Source of the DNA: Bog-756 sp052143895
Lineage (GTDB): Bacteria > Actinomycetota > Acidimicrobiia > Acidimicrobiales > RAAP-2
Direction of reading: 5' to 3'
DNA length: 26,172 nt
Assembly (NCBI GenBank): GCA_052143895.1
Contig: JBKQRT010000315.1
Coordinates: 1 to 26,172, forward strand
This document shows, piece by piece, positions 1 to 7,280 of this stretch; the stretch's first letter is position 1, and every line of letters begins with the position of its first letter. Made by a program: the position numbers and the translations under genes. The notes under the pieces were generated by a model. It ran no database searches. It was not told the origin of the DNA and was given only the letters and a program-made list of their open reading frames with translations.

Positions 1-37
1 ACGAATCGCTGAAGCGCCCATCCGATACCTCCCGTGG

Positions 38-223
38 TCAAGATAGTGCACGGGTGTCCCCAAGGGGAAGGGCCGAGTACCCTCCACGAGACAGCCGCGT
101 GACCACCAAAGACACGTCGCGACGCGACATCGGACATCTCACTTGCGCCGGATCGATGTCGAGGTACCGGAGCCGGAACTCGCGGTCGTCTCTCGAGACC
201 TCACGCACCACTACGGGTGACAT
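38..223 (-). CDS. Possible small protein coupled to the SulP gene
   Basis: A 61-codon reading frame starts at an ATG that shares one base with the stop codon of the upstream transporter gene (TGATG). This arrangement is typical of translational coupling. The product is rich in Arg, Asp and Val, has no membrane segment or signal peptide, and matches no family I recognise. Third positions are mostly G or C (roughly two thirds), less biased than in the transporter gene. It may be a real small partner of the transporter or a chance open frame. The TGATG junction is the only strong argument for it. Confidence 0.3.
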   Translation of the reverse strand: MSPVVVREVSRDDREFRLRYLDIDPAQVRCPMSRRDVSLVVTRLSRGGYSALPLGDTRALS

Positions 224-2028
224 CAGTCATGCGTACCGTCCCCTTTTTTGATCTCGTCCGGTGGCACGTCGAATTCGTCCCGAGGCGATTGGGCAAAGGC
301 GACAAGGGCGGACTCGATGTTCGGGAAGAAATGCAACGGATCTATCGTCCGAGTGAGTTCGTATCGTTCGATCTTTGCGCGAACCGGATCCTTCATCTCG
401 GCAAAGATTAGGGAGATCCCTCGCCCGTTGAGGGATTCGTCGAGGTCCTCGAGCATGTCCGCTGCTGTTGTGTCTACGTCGGTGATGGGCTCTGCTGCCA
501 CCACGATCCAGCGAGGTGGTGGTTCGGCCGCAGCGAGCTCCCGAACCTGCTGCCGGAAGGTCCGAGCGTTGGCAAAGAACAGGGGGGCATCGAACCGGAA
601 CACGATGAGACCTTCGATCCGTTCGGCATCCGGATAGGAGCGCACATCGTGATACCCGGGAACTCCTTCGACCCGCCCCAGGCACGTGCTGTAGGGCCAC
701 CATGATCGGCGGAACACGTTGAGGATGGAAAGCCCAACTGCGATGGCGATTCCCGGTAATACACCAAGGACGGCGACCCCGAGGAAAGCGGCGATCGACA
801 GTGCGAACTCAGTTCGGCGCACCTCCCAAAGCCGCTTCATCCCCGCCAGGTCAGCAAGGGACAGGGCCGCCGCCATCACCACCGCGGCCAGAGTGGGCTG
901 GGGGAGATTGCGGAACAGTCCGGGAACGACGACAAGCATGAGCACGATGACCGCGGCACCGACAAGGCCAGTGATCTGCGTCTTTGCGCCCGACTGGTCA
1001 GCCACTGCCGTCCGTGAGCCACTGGTGCTGACCGGGAACCCCTGGAATAGTCCGGCAGCCACGTTCGACGTCCCGATGCCGATCATCTCCTGGTTGGCCT
1101 GCACCTCATCGCCGCTGCGGGCGGCGAATGCCGAGGCTGTCGAGATGGTGTCCGTCAGGGCCACTAGCGAAATCCCGAGCGCTCCGGCGACGAGCAGTCC
1201 GAGGTCGGACGCCGAGACGCTCGGAATCGTGAACGGGGGTAGCCCCTGAGGAAGCGTGCCCACGAGGGAGACCCCGTGCCCGGCCAGATCGAACACCACC
1301 GCGGCACCGATGGAAATGACTACGGCGACGAGCACCGCCGGGACCTTCGGTAGCCAGTGCTGGAGTAGCAGGATTACGGCGAGTCCAAACAACCCGATTA
1401 GTACCGCAGCGGTCACAATCTCTCCCGATCGGACCCCGTCCACGAATCCGGTGACGTCCCCAATCAGCGTGTCGGAGTGAACTGAGAACCCGAACAGCTT
1501 TGGCAGCTGGCCCACCAGGATCGTGAGCGCGAGACCAGTCATGTAGCCGATTTGAGTCGGTTTGGAGAGCAGATCGGCAACGAAGCCCAGCTTCGCCACC
1601 CCGGCCAGGATCATCATGACGCCCACCAGAATGGCGAGCATCGATGCCAGTTCGACGGCACGGGCAGGGCTTCCGTTCGCACCAGCGAGGGGGAGGATCG
1701 TGGCAGCGATCATCGGGCCCAGTGACGAGTCGGGTCCGAGCACAAGAATTCGGGATGGTCCTAGTGCGGCATACCCGACGAGGCAGAGGACCGAGGTGTA
1801 CAGGCCAGTGATGGCTGGCAGTCCGGCCAGCTCGGCATAGGCCATCCCCTGGGGCACCAGAATGGCGGTCAAGACCAAGCCAGCCATCAGGTCCTTGGGT
1901 AGCCATCTTGGCTGGTAGCCGGCGATCATCCGGACGCCCGGTATCCGCCTCACCACCGGAGGGCGCCCGATCTGGGGTTCCGCATCCACTCCGCGCGACC
2001 GTAGGTCCGAATCGCAAGTGGCCGCCAC
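223..2028 (-). CDS. SulP (SLC26) family anion/sulfate transporter with C-terminal STAS domain
   Basis: This is an inner-membrane transporter of the SulP family, which moves sulfate, bicarbonate or related anions. The 601-residue length is normal. A hydrophilic N-terminus leads into the first membrane segment, with the family-typical run LVPQGMAYAELAGLPAITGL at about residues 57-76, followed by about 12-14 hydrophobic segments to residue 435. A STAS domain fills about 455-585 (motif around DVDTTAADML, where antisigma-antagonist relatives carry their phosphorylatable Ser/Thr). The start is uncertain. GTG at 2028 gives the full length without a clear ribosome site, and ATG at 1929 (residue 34) would still keep all membrane segments. 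The gene diverges from the GH15 gene. The substrate cannot be told from sequence. There is no carbonic anhydrase next door, so a bicarbonate role has no contextual support. Confidence 0.93.
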   Translation of the reverse strand: MAATCDSDLRSRGVDAEPQIGRPPVVRRIPGVRMIAGYQPRWLPKDLMAGLVLTAILVPQGMAYAELAGLPAITGLYTSVLCLVGYAALGPSRILVLGPDSSLGPMIAATILPLAGANGSPARAVELASMLAILVGVMMILAGVAKLGFVADLLSKPTQIGYMTGLALTILVGQLPKLFGFSVHSDTLIGDVTGFVDGVRSGEIVTAAVLIGLFGLAVILLLQHWLPKVPAVLVAVVISIGAAVVFDLAGHGVSLVGTLPQGLPPFTIPSVSASDLGLLVAGALGISLVALTDTISTASAFAARSGDEVQANQEMIGIGTSNVAAGLFQGFPVSTSGSRTAVADQSGAKTQITGLVGAAVIVLMLVVVPGLFRNLPQPTLAAVVMAAALSLADLAGMKRLWEVRRTEFALSIAAFLGVAVLGVLPGIAIAVGLSILNVFRRSWWPYSTCLGRVEGVPGYHDVRSYPDAERIEGLIVFRFDAPLFFANARTFRQQVRELAAAEPPPRWIVVAAEPITDVDTTAADMLEDLDESLNGRGISLIFAEMKDPVRAKIERYELTRTIDPLHFFPNIESALVAFAQSPRDEFDVPPDEIKKGDGTHD

Positions 2029-2328
2029 CGATATTTGTGCATTGCCGGCCCTTGAATATCCACGGCTGATTGCTGGCCGGGTGGATGCCCAGCACTAGTC
2101 ATGCCAACAGCCGATTCTTGAGCGGGCTTCACGGATCCCTCAGTACCTGCCACATTGCCGAGCCATCACCCGGCGGCCCCCGAGGTTCAGGCAGGGAACC
2201 CGATCGGGGAGGTGGCCGGGGACCCGCATCTCCTCGGCGCCATCGGCTCCAAGGCGATAGCCTCGGCTCGGCGCAAACAGCGCTCGGACCACGACAGGAA
2301 TCAGCCCTGAGCGAGGAGCAACGGGATC
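2029..2328. other. Divergent intergenic region between the SulP and GH15 genes
   Basis: This 300-bp stretch separates two divergent genes, so promoters for both should lie here. I found no convincing -35/-10 pair. A small imperfect hairpin (TGCTGG/CCAGCA arms) lies near 2073-2094. The only clear signal is a GAGGAG ribosome site just upstream of the GH15 start. No coding remnant was recognised. Confidence 0.5.
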
Positions 2329-4179
2329 ATGAGCGACTTTCCTCCGATCGCCGAGTACGCCTTCCTCTCTGACTGCGAAAACAATTGTCTGATCGCACCG
2401 GACGGATCGGTCGAGTGGCTCTGCCTGCCCCGACCGGACTCACCGAGTGTCTTCGGGGCCTTGCTCGATCGAGGGGCCGGGTCGTTCCGGTTCGGACCCT
2501 CCAACACAACGGTCCCCCATCACCGTCGGTACGTCCCTGGCACCATGGTGGTCGAGACCACCTGGCACACCCCTTCCGGATGGCTCGTAGTGAACGATCT
2601 CTTGGTCATACGCAAGGTAGACGACAGGACGCGCCGTCCTGGGTACCGGCGGGCACCGACCGACTCGGCGGCGGCCGGTGCTCTACTCCGCACGGCCAAG
2701 TGCATCTCCGGCAAGGTCGAAATCGACACGACCTGTGTCCCCCTGTTCGAATATGGCGCCTCCACCGGTGAGTGGTCTTACGACGGCGACGGGTATGGCT
2801 CAGCAACGGTGCACGACTCGAGTGGTGAACTGTCCCTGGCGGTCGTCAGCAGTCTCCGGCTCGGCACCGTAGGAGCGCGGTGCTACGCCCGTACCAGTCT
2901 CTCCGAGGGCGAGGAGAGTTTCGTCGCCCTGTCGTGGGGCGGAGCTCCCCCGACGAATCAGAACGAAGCCAACCAAGACCTCGACTCGACAGTGTCCTAT
3001 TGGCGTGACTGGCTCGCCACCGGCACATTTCCCGATCACCCCTGGCGGCCGTATATCGAGCGCAGCGCGCTGACGCTGAAGGGTCTGAGTTACGCACCCA
3101 CGGGGGCGATCATGGCTGCGTCCACGACGTCGCTTCCCGAGACCCCGGGAGGTGCCCGCAACTGGGACTACCGCTTCACATGGATCAGAGACACCGGGTT
3201 CATGTTGCGATCGCTCTATCGTTTGGGGTTCGATTGGGAGGCGCTCGAGTACTTCGCTTTCGTACTCGAATGCATCAGCCAGGGGAAGCTCGACCAGCCG
3301 TTTGAACTCCAGATCATGTATGGGATAGGCGGAGAGCGGGATCTGACCGAGTCGACGCTCGACCACCTAAGCGGCTACGACGGGGCACGCCCGGTCCGGG
3401 TGGGCAACGGGGCATGGGACCAGCATCAGAACGACGTGTGGGGCATGCTCCTCGACGGCGTGGACCAGCACTTCAAGCGAGGAGCAGCACAGATCGCCCC
3501 ACCGGTGTGGGAGGGACTGGCCGGGCTGGTGGAGGAGGCCGTTTCCCACAGCGGGGATGCCGACCAGGGCATCTGGGAGATTCGGGGCGAGCCCCAGCAC
3601 TTCACGGCATCGGATGTGCTGTGCTGGGTGGCCGCGGACCGGGGAGCTGACTTGGCCCAGAGGCGTGGGGACTCCGAACGTGCCGTCCGCTGGCGGGGGG
3701 CGGCCGACGAGCTGAAGACCGAGATCCTGGCCAAGGGGGTTGATTCCGACGGCAGATTCCGACAGGCCTACGAGAACGAGGATCTCGACGCATCCCTGCT
3801 CCTCATCCCAATCATGGGATTTCTTCCTCCAGATGACGAGCGGGTAAAGGCCACGGTCCTTGCCATCGCGGACGAGCTGACCGAGGACGGGCTGGTGCTC
3901 CGCTACAAAGTGGACAACACGGACACCGGGTTCGAAGGGAAGGAGGGAACCTTCACCATCTGCTCGTGGTGGCTAGTCTCGGCGTTGGCCATGATTGGCG
4001 AGACCGATCGGGCACGGGCGCTGTGCAAGAAGTTGCTCTCATTCGCCGGCCCACTTCATCTCTACGCCGAGGAGATCGATGCCAACACCGGGGACCATCT
4101 TGGAAACTTTCCCCAGGCATTCACCCACCTAGCCCTCATCGATGCGGTGTCGCAACTCATTGAGGCGGAGACGACCTGA
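2329..4179 (+). CDS. Glycoside hydrolase family 15 enzyme (trehalase or glucoamylase type)
   Basis: This is a cytoplasmic GH15 protein of 616 residues, the usual length for bacterial members. The N-terminal beta-sandwich opens with the family-typical stretch IAEYAFLSDCENNCLIAPDG, followed by SVEWLCLPRPDSPSVFGALL. The (alpha/alpha)6 barrel follows. The motif GGARNWDYRFTWIRDTGF lies near residues 275-292, the putative general acid is E417 in DQGIWEIRGEPQHF, and the putative general base is E581 or E582 in LYAEEID. Mycobacterial relatives of this architecture hydrolyse trehalose, while others act on glucans, so the substrate is left open. The ATG start has a GAGGAG site about 10 bases upstream. 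The gene stands alone on the plus strand, but its role fits the alpha-glucan operon about 10 kb downstream. Confidence 0.92.
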   Translation: MSDFPPIAEYAFLSDCENNCLIAPDGSVEWLCLPRPDSPSVFGALLDRGAGSFRFGPSNTTVPHHRRYVPGTMVVETTWHTPSGWLVVNDLLVIRKVDDRTRRPGYRRAPTDSAAAGALLRTAKCISGKVEIDTTCVPLFEYGASTGEWSYDGDGYGSATVHDSSGELSLAVVSSLRLGTVGARCYARTSLSEGEESFVALSWGGAPPTNQNEANQDLDSTVSYWRDWLATGTFPDHPWRPYIERSALTLKGLSYAPTGAIMAASTTSLPETPGGARNWDYRFTWIRDTGFMLRSLYRLGFDWEALEYFAFVLECISQGKLDQPFELQIMYGIGGERDLTESTLDHLSGYDGARPVRVGNGAWDQHQNDVWGMLLDGVDQHFKRGAAQIAPPVWEGLAGLVEEAVSHSGDADQGIWEIRGEPQHFTASDVLCWVAADRGADLAQRRGDSERAVRWRGAADELKTEILAKGVDSDGRFRQAYENEDLDASLLLIPIMGFLPPDDERVKATVLAIADELTEDGLVLRYKVDNTDTGFEGKEGTFTICSWWLVSALAMIGETDRARALCKKLLSFAGPLHLYAEEIDANTGDHLGNFPQAFTHLALIDAVSQLIEAETT

Positions 4180-4333
4180 GGTAGGCCGACCACAAATGCC
4201 ACCCGTCACTGCCCGAGCTCGTACCCGCGAATTTCTGCCCGGACCCAGCCTCGATCAACAAGGCACACGGCAATCTAGGTGCTCGAGGCCCGGCTGCGAC
4301 TCTGATGCTGGACCGATCTTAAGCCAATCAGCC

Positions 4334-4367
4334 GTCGGGTGTCAGCGCCGCCATCACTGCACCCGAC
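4334..4367. repeat. 8-bp perfect inverted repeat between the GH15 and MFS genes
   Basis: GTCGGGTG at 4334-4341 is the exact reverse complement of CACCCGAC at 4360-4367, with an 18-base gap. It lies 155 bases after the GH15 stop and about 55 bases before the MFS start. It could be an operator upstream of the exporter promoter or part of a terminator. There is no T-run after it, and the large loop makes a strong intrinsic terminator unlikely. Confidence 0.4.
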
Positions 4368-4410
4368 TCATTTCCGAAACACAAGCTGTCCGGTTCCGCT
4401 ACCGACTGGC

Positions 4411-4416
4411 TACCGT
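4411..4416 (+). promoter_or_regulatory. Possible -10 element of a leaderless MFS transcript
   Basis: TACCGT fits the actinobacterial TANNNT -10 pattern and ends 5 bases before the ATG of the MFS gene. No Shine-Dalgarno sequence precedes that ATG. This geometry would put the transcription start at or very near the A of the start codon. The -35 region is not convincing. Confidence 0.4.
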
Positions 4417-4421
4417 GCAGC

Positions 4422-5816
4422 ATGCCTGACACCGCCGACGTTCAAGCGTCGCCATCGGGCCTTCGACGGATTCTGCTTCCACTCGCGCTCGCACAGTTCA
4501 TCTGCAGCTTCGCCGGCTCGAACATGAACGTGATGATCAACGACATCAGCAAGGATTTGGACACGACCGTGCACGGTGTACAGACGGCCATCACGGTGTT
4601 CTTGTTGGTGATGGCGGCCCTGATGATCCCAGGCGGGAAGCTAACCGACCGTTGGGGCCGGAAGAGATGCTTTACAGTCGGTCTAATTGTCTATGGGATC
4701 GGTGCGCTGATTAGCGCGGTATCGCCGGGTCTCGGAGTACTGATACTCGGAAACTCGATCTTCGAGGGCGCCGGGACCGCACTCTTAATTCCTCCCGTGT
4801 ACATCCTCACGACCATGCTGTTCAGCAATATGACATCGCGCGCCCGAGCCTTCGGTGTGATCACCGGGATGGGGGGCGTCGGCGCAGCAGCAGGGCCACT
4901 GATCGGGGGTCTCATCACCACGGCCATCAGTTGGCGGGCGGCTTTTGTCTTCCAGGCCATCGTCGTCGCGGTGATCATCCTCATGAGCCGCTCGCTCGTT
5001 GATCCCGTCCCGGCTGATCCGACCCGTTCCTTCGACATACTCGGTGCAATCCTGTCAGCTGCGGGGCTGGTTCTCATTGTGATGGGCGTGCTCTCAGCCG
5101 ACAACAACCTCGCCCTCACCGCAGTTCTCCTGGTCGCTGGCGCGATCGTGCTCGTCCTGTTCTTCTTCCATATTCGAGCCCTGGAGCACAGGGGTGGGGA
5201 GCCGTTGCTTTCGACTGTTCTCTTCCGCAACCGCACATCGAACCTGGGACTGGTCACCCAGAACGTGCAATGGCTGCTGCTTATGGGAACGGCGTTTGTT
5301 GTCTCGGCCTACCTGCAGGTCATCCGCGGCTACAACGCTATCCAGACCGGTGTGATCTTCACGGCGGCGACTGGTGGCATTCTGGTCTCGTCACTCGCGG
5401 CCGAACGTCTCGCCAAGAAGTACGCTCAGCGGGCGCTTATTCTTGGCGGTTTCATCACCACGATCGCCGGGATCGCCGTGCTTCTCGCCCTCGTGAAAGG
5501 GTCTCCCGGCGCCTGGGCCTTCGCGCCCGGACTGCTGCTCATCGGCCTCGGGGTCGGAGTCATGCTCACGCCTTCAGTCAATGTCGTCCAGTCCTCATTT
5601 GTCGACGAGCAACAAGGCGAGATCTCCGGCTTGTCGCGCTGTATCTCCAATCTCGGCTCATCCCTCGGTACCGCGGTCGCCGGGACGATCCTCATTTCCA
5701 CCCTCACAAGGCACTCCTACGGTGCCGCCATGATCACACTCGCAGTTATTGGATTTATCGGACTAGTCGCCGCCATGCTCATTCCGAAGCGACTCGTGCC
5801 GCACATCACGGCCTGA
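4422..5816 (+). CDS. MFS transporter, DHA2 (EmrB/QacA-like) drug exporter type
   Basis: This is an integral membrane proton-coupled exporter of the major facilitator superfamily, 464 residues with about 14 hydrophobic segments. Motif A appears as GGKLTDRWGRKR at about residues 68-79. The antiporter motif C region is GMGGVGAAAGPLIGG at about 149-163, characteristic of drug/proton antiporters. A charged loop (VDPVPADPTRSF) separates segments 6 and 7. The ATG at 4422 is preferred because it lies just before the first membrane segment and a -10-like element ends 5 bases upstream, suggesting a leaderless mRNA. No regulator gene is adjacent. The substrate is unknown. Confidence 0.9.
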   Translation: MPDTADVQASPSGLRRILLPLALAQFICSFAGSNMNVMINDISKDLDTTVHGVQTAITVFLLVMAALMIPGGKLTDRWGRKRCFTVGLIVYGIGALISAVSPGLGVLILGNSIFEGAGTALLIPPVYILTTMLFSNMTSRARAFGVITGMGGVGAAAGPLIGGLITTAISWRAAFVFQAIVVAVIILMSRSLVDPVPADPTRSFDILGAILSAAGLVLIVMGVLSADNNLALTAVLLVAGAIVLVLFFFHIRALEHRGGEPLLSTVLFRNRTSNLGLVTQNVQWLLLMGTAFVVSAYLQVIRGYNAIQTGVIFTAATGGILVSSLAAERLAKKYAQRALILGGFITTIAGIAVLLALVKGSPGAWAFAPGLLLIGLGVGVMLTPSVNVVQSSFVDEQQGEISGLSRCISNLGSSLGTAVAGTILISTLTRHSYGAAMITLAVIGFIGLVAAMLIPKRLVPHITA

Positions 5817-6102
5817 CTGAGAATTGACAATTTCCCCGGCGCTATCAGGTTGGTTGACCTGGCGAAGGCTGCTGCCTCGTTCCGGAGAGACAGCACGGCG
5901 CCGCTTTCCCCGGTGCCGCCCACCGTGTGAGCAGCATGGTCGGCCATGTCAACTGCCCAGGGCGACCAGCGCGTGCTGCCCGGGTGGCCTGTTCGACAAC
6001 GGATTTACCTGGTGACACTCCATCCGACTGTCCGCCAACTTGGCGATGAGAGCCGACGACGCTTCGAGCGGCCCGCGAAGATGTGCAGAATGAGGGAGCA
6101 CT

Positions 6103-6348
6103 GTGACCTACTGCCTGGCCCTGCGCCTCCACGAGGGACTGGTCTTTCTGGCCGAGACCGGGACCAACGCCGGCGTGGACAACATCGGCACCTATCGCAA
6201 GCTGCACGTGATCCAACCGGGCCCCGACAGGGTCTTCGTGGTCGAGTCCACCGGCAACCTGGCCACCACCCAAGAGGTGCTCGACCGGGTCATGCGGGAC
6301 CTCGGCACCGGTGATGCTGGTGAGAGCCTGGCCACGGTCAACCCGTAG
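6103..6348 (+). pseudogene. N-terminal fragment of an Anbu (proteasome/HslV-like) peptidase
   Basis: Anbu is a self-compartmentalising Ntn-hydrolase of roughly 240 residues related to HslV and the 20S proteasome. This frame has a good ribosome site (GGGAG four bases before a GTG start) and matches the Anbu N-terminus: MTYC with the would-be nucleophile Thr2, then TNAGVDNIGTYRKLHV, then STGNLATTQEVL. It stops after 81 residues with an unrelated tail, so about two thirds of the protein is missing. The residue aligned with the conserved Asp of the (S/A)D(S/T)RTNAG motif is Glu, and the following Arg is Gly (AETGTNAG). The usual Anbu neighbours (transglutaminase, alpha-E protein, ATP-grasp) are absent here. 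The likely reading is a decaying fragment, though the clean start means a short peptide could still be made. Confidence 0.72.
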
Positions 6349-6418
6349 TGTCCGAAAACTCGATTCGATGGCCAGCCTGGCTCTTTGCTATCCGGCTCGC
6401 ACCGAACCCCGAGCTGTC

Positions 6419-6703
6419 TCAGGCGCTTCGAAGGTATTCGCGAAGTGCCCGGCGGATGACCTCGGAGACAGTGACACCCTCAGCTGCCGCCCGCCTTGAG
6501 GCCTCGGACCGCAAAGCTGGTTCAAGTCGGACGGATTCCACAGATTTTGCGTCCTCACCCAACGGTGGACGACCTGGGCCGCGGCGATGCCCCTGAAGTT
6601 GACCGGGTTCGAACCCTCGCTCGGTCTCGGCTGCCAACTCCTCGATCATCTCGTCGTTGATCGGTTTCCCGCTCTTCGTGTGGCCATATGTGCGTTGCTT
6701 CAT
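6419..6703 (-). CDS. Ribbon-helix-helix antitoxin
   Basis: A 94-residue protein with a basic, Gly/Pro-rich middle and a C-terminal ribbon-helix-helix (CopG/Arc-like) fold. The strand SVESVRLEPALRSEASRRAA is followed by EGVTVSEVIRRALREYL, at about residues 53-92. Such proteins neutralise a partner toxin and repress their own operon. Its ATG overlaps the TGA of the upstream toxin gene by the ATGA arrangement, so toxin comes first and antitoxin second, with expected translational coupling. The antitoxin looks intact although the toxin frame is broken. The N-terminus (TYGHTKSGKPINDEMIEELA) is also typical of this actinobacterial antitoxin type. Confidence 0.8.
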   Translation of the reverse strand: MKQRTYGHTKSGKPINDEMIEELAAETERGFEPGQLQGHRRGPGRPPLGEDAKSVESVRLEPALRSEASRRAAAEGVTVSEVIRRALREYLRSA

Positions 6704-6964
6704 GAATCCTCCTCACCGAACAGCTCCGATTGCGTGCTGCGCCGCAGCCTCATGGCGTGAATCACCAGAACATCGCCCTCGATGGTCATGACCACTAACT
6801 CCAGGAGGTTTCCGGCCCGGTCGGCTCCGGCCACGAGATATCGCGGCGGGTCATGGGCCTAGCTCGGCCCAGACGACGGCGTGCTCGTACGCATGAGCGA
6901 TGTCGTTGTCGGGAACTTGGTGCCGACGTGCCGAGCGGTGGATCTCCACACGGAATATCTGCAA
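6700..6964 (-). pseudogene. Small type II toxin gene interrupted by a one-base frameshift
   Basis: The first part reads VEIHRSARRHQVPDNDIAHA then YEHAVVWAELG, typical of a small actinobacterial toxin family (BrnT/DUF4258-like in general shape; exact family unassigned). It then hits TGA at 6853-6851. In the next frame the protein continues with DPPRYLVAGADRAGNLLELV then VMTIEGDVLVIHAMRLRRST, ending at a TGA that overlaps the antitoxin start. Removing one base from the GGG at 6855-6857 (plus strand) restores one continuous frame reading LGHDPPRYL. The start is probably TTG at 6964, 9 bases after a perfect AGGAGG; GTG at 6949 is the alternative. It may be an inactivated toxin, a sequencing error in a short G-run, or, less likely, recoding. 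Confidence 0.72.
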
Positions 6965-7280
6965 TACGAGAACCCTCCTGGATGAACAACATTGCGGTTC
7001 GTCAGCTGTAGGCAGCAGGTCAGCCAGGATCCCGAGATCAGTGGAACTTTCTGGCGGGGGACGGAGTGCCTTGCTGGAGCTGGGCATTACCGAGCTCCTA
7101 TTCCGTGCGCGATCCGTGCGAGATAGACGAGAGCTCCCGCGTGTGAAAATTGGGATGACGGACACAAGGTCCGGAATGTAGAGCCGTAGGGTCCGGTCAG
7201 CTCTTACCGACGAACTATGCGCTCTAGTTGTCGATCACGCTCATTGTGGACCTCGGTCTCGTCACCTAACGACCACGTAG
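6965..7280. other. Intergenic region upstream of the toxin-antitoxin pair
   Basis: No gene is recognised here. On the minus strand it carries the AGGAGG ribosome site of the toxin (near 6974-6979) and presumably the promoter of the pair. An 8-bp direct repeat with 11-bp spacing lies at 7102-7120. Short open frames on both strands resemble no family I know. Confidence 0.5.
7102..7120. repeat. Direct repeat TCCGTGCG with one helical turn spacing
   Basis: TCCGTGCG occurs at 7102-7109 and again at 7113-7120, so the period is 11 bp, about one turn of B-DNA. Ribbon-helix-helix repressors often bind such in-phase repeats, but this one is about 140 bp upstream of the toxin start, far for autoregulation. 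It may be chance. Confidence 0.3.

Noticed and set aside
5817..6102. Gap between the MFS gene and the Anbu fragment, checked for Anbu operon partners
   Set aside because: No transglutaminase, alpha-E or ATP-grasp remnant could be read in any frame. Only a short AT-rich dyad (AATTG-A-CAATT) at 5822-5832 was seen.
6900..7181. 93-residue plus-strand frame between the toxin and htrA genes
   Set aside because: No ribosome site, no recognisable domain, and its first part is antisense to the toxin gene.
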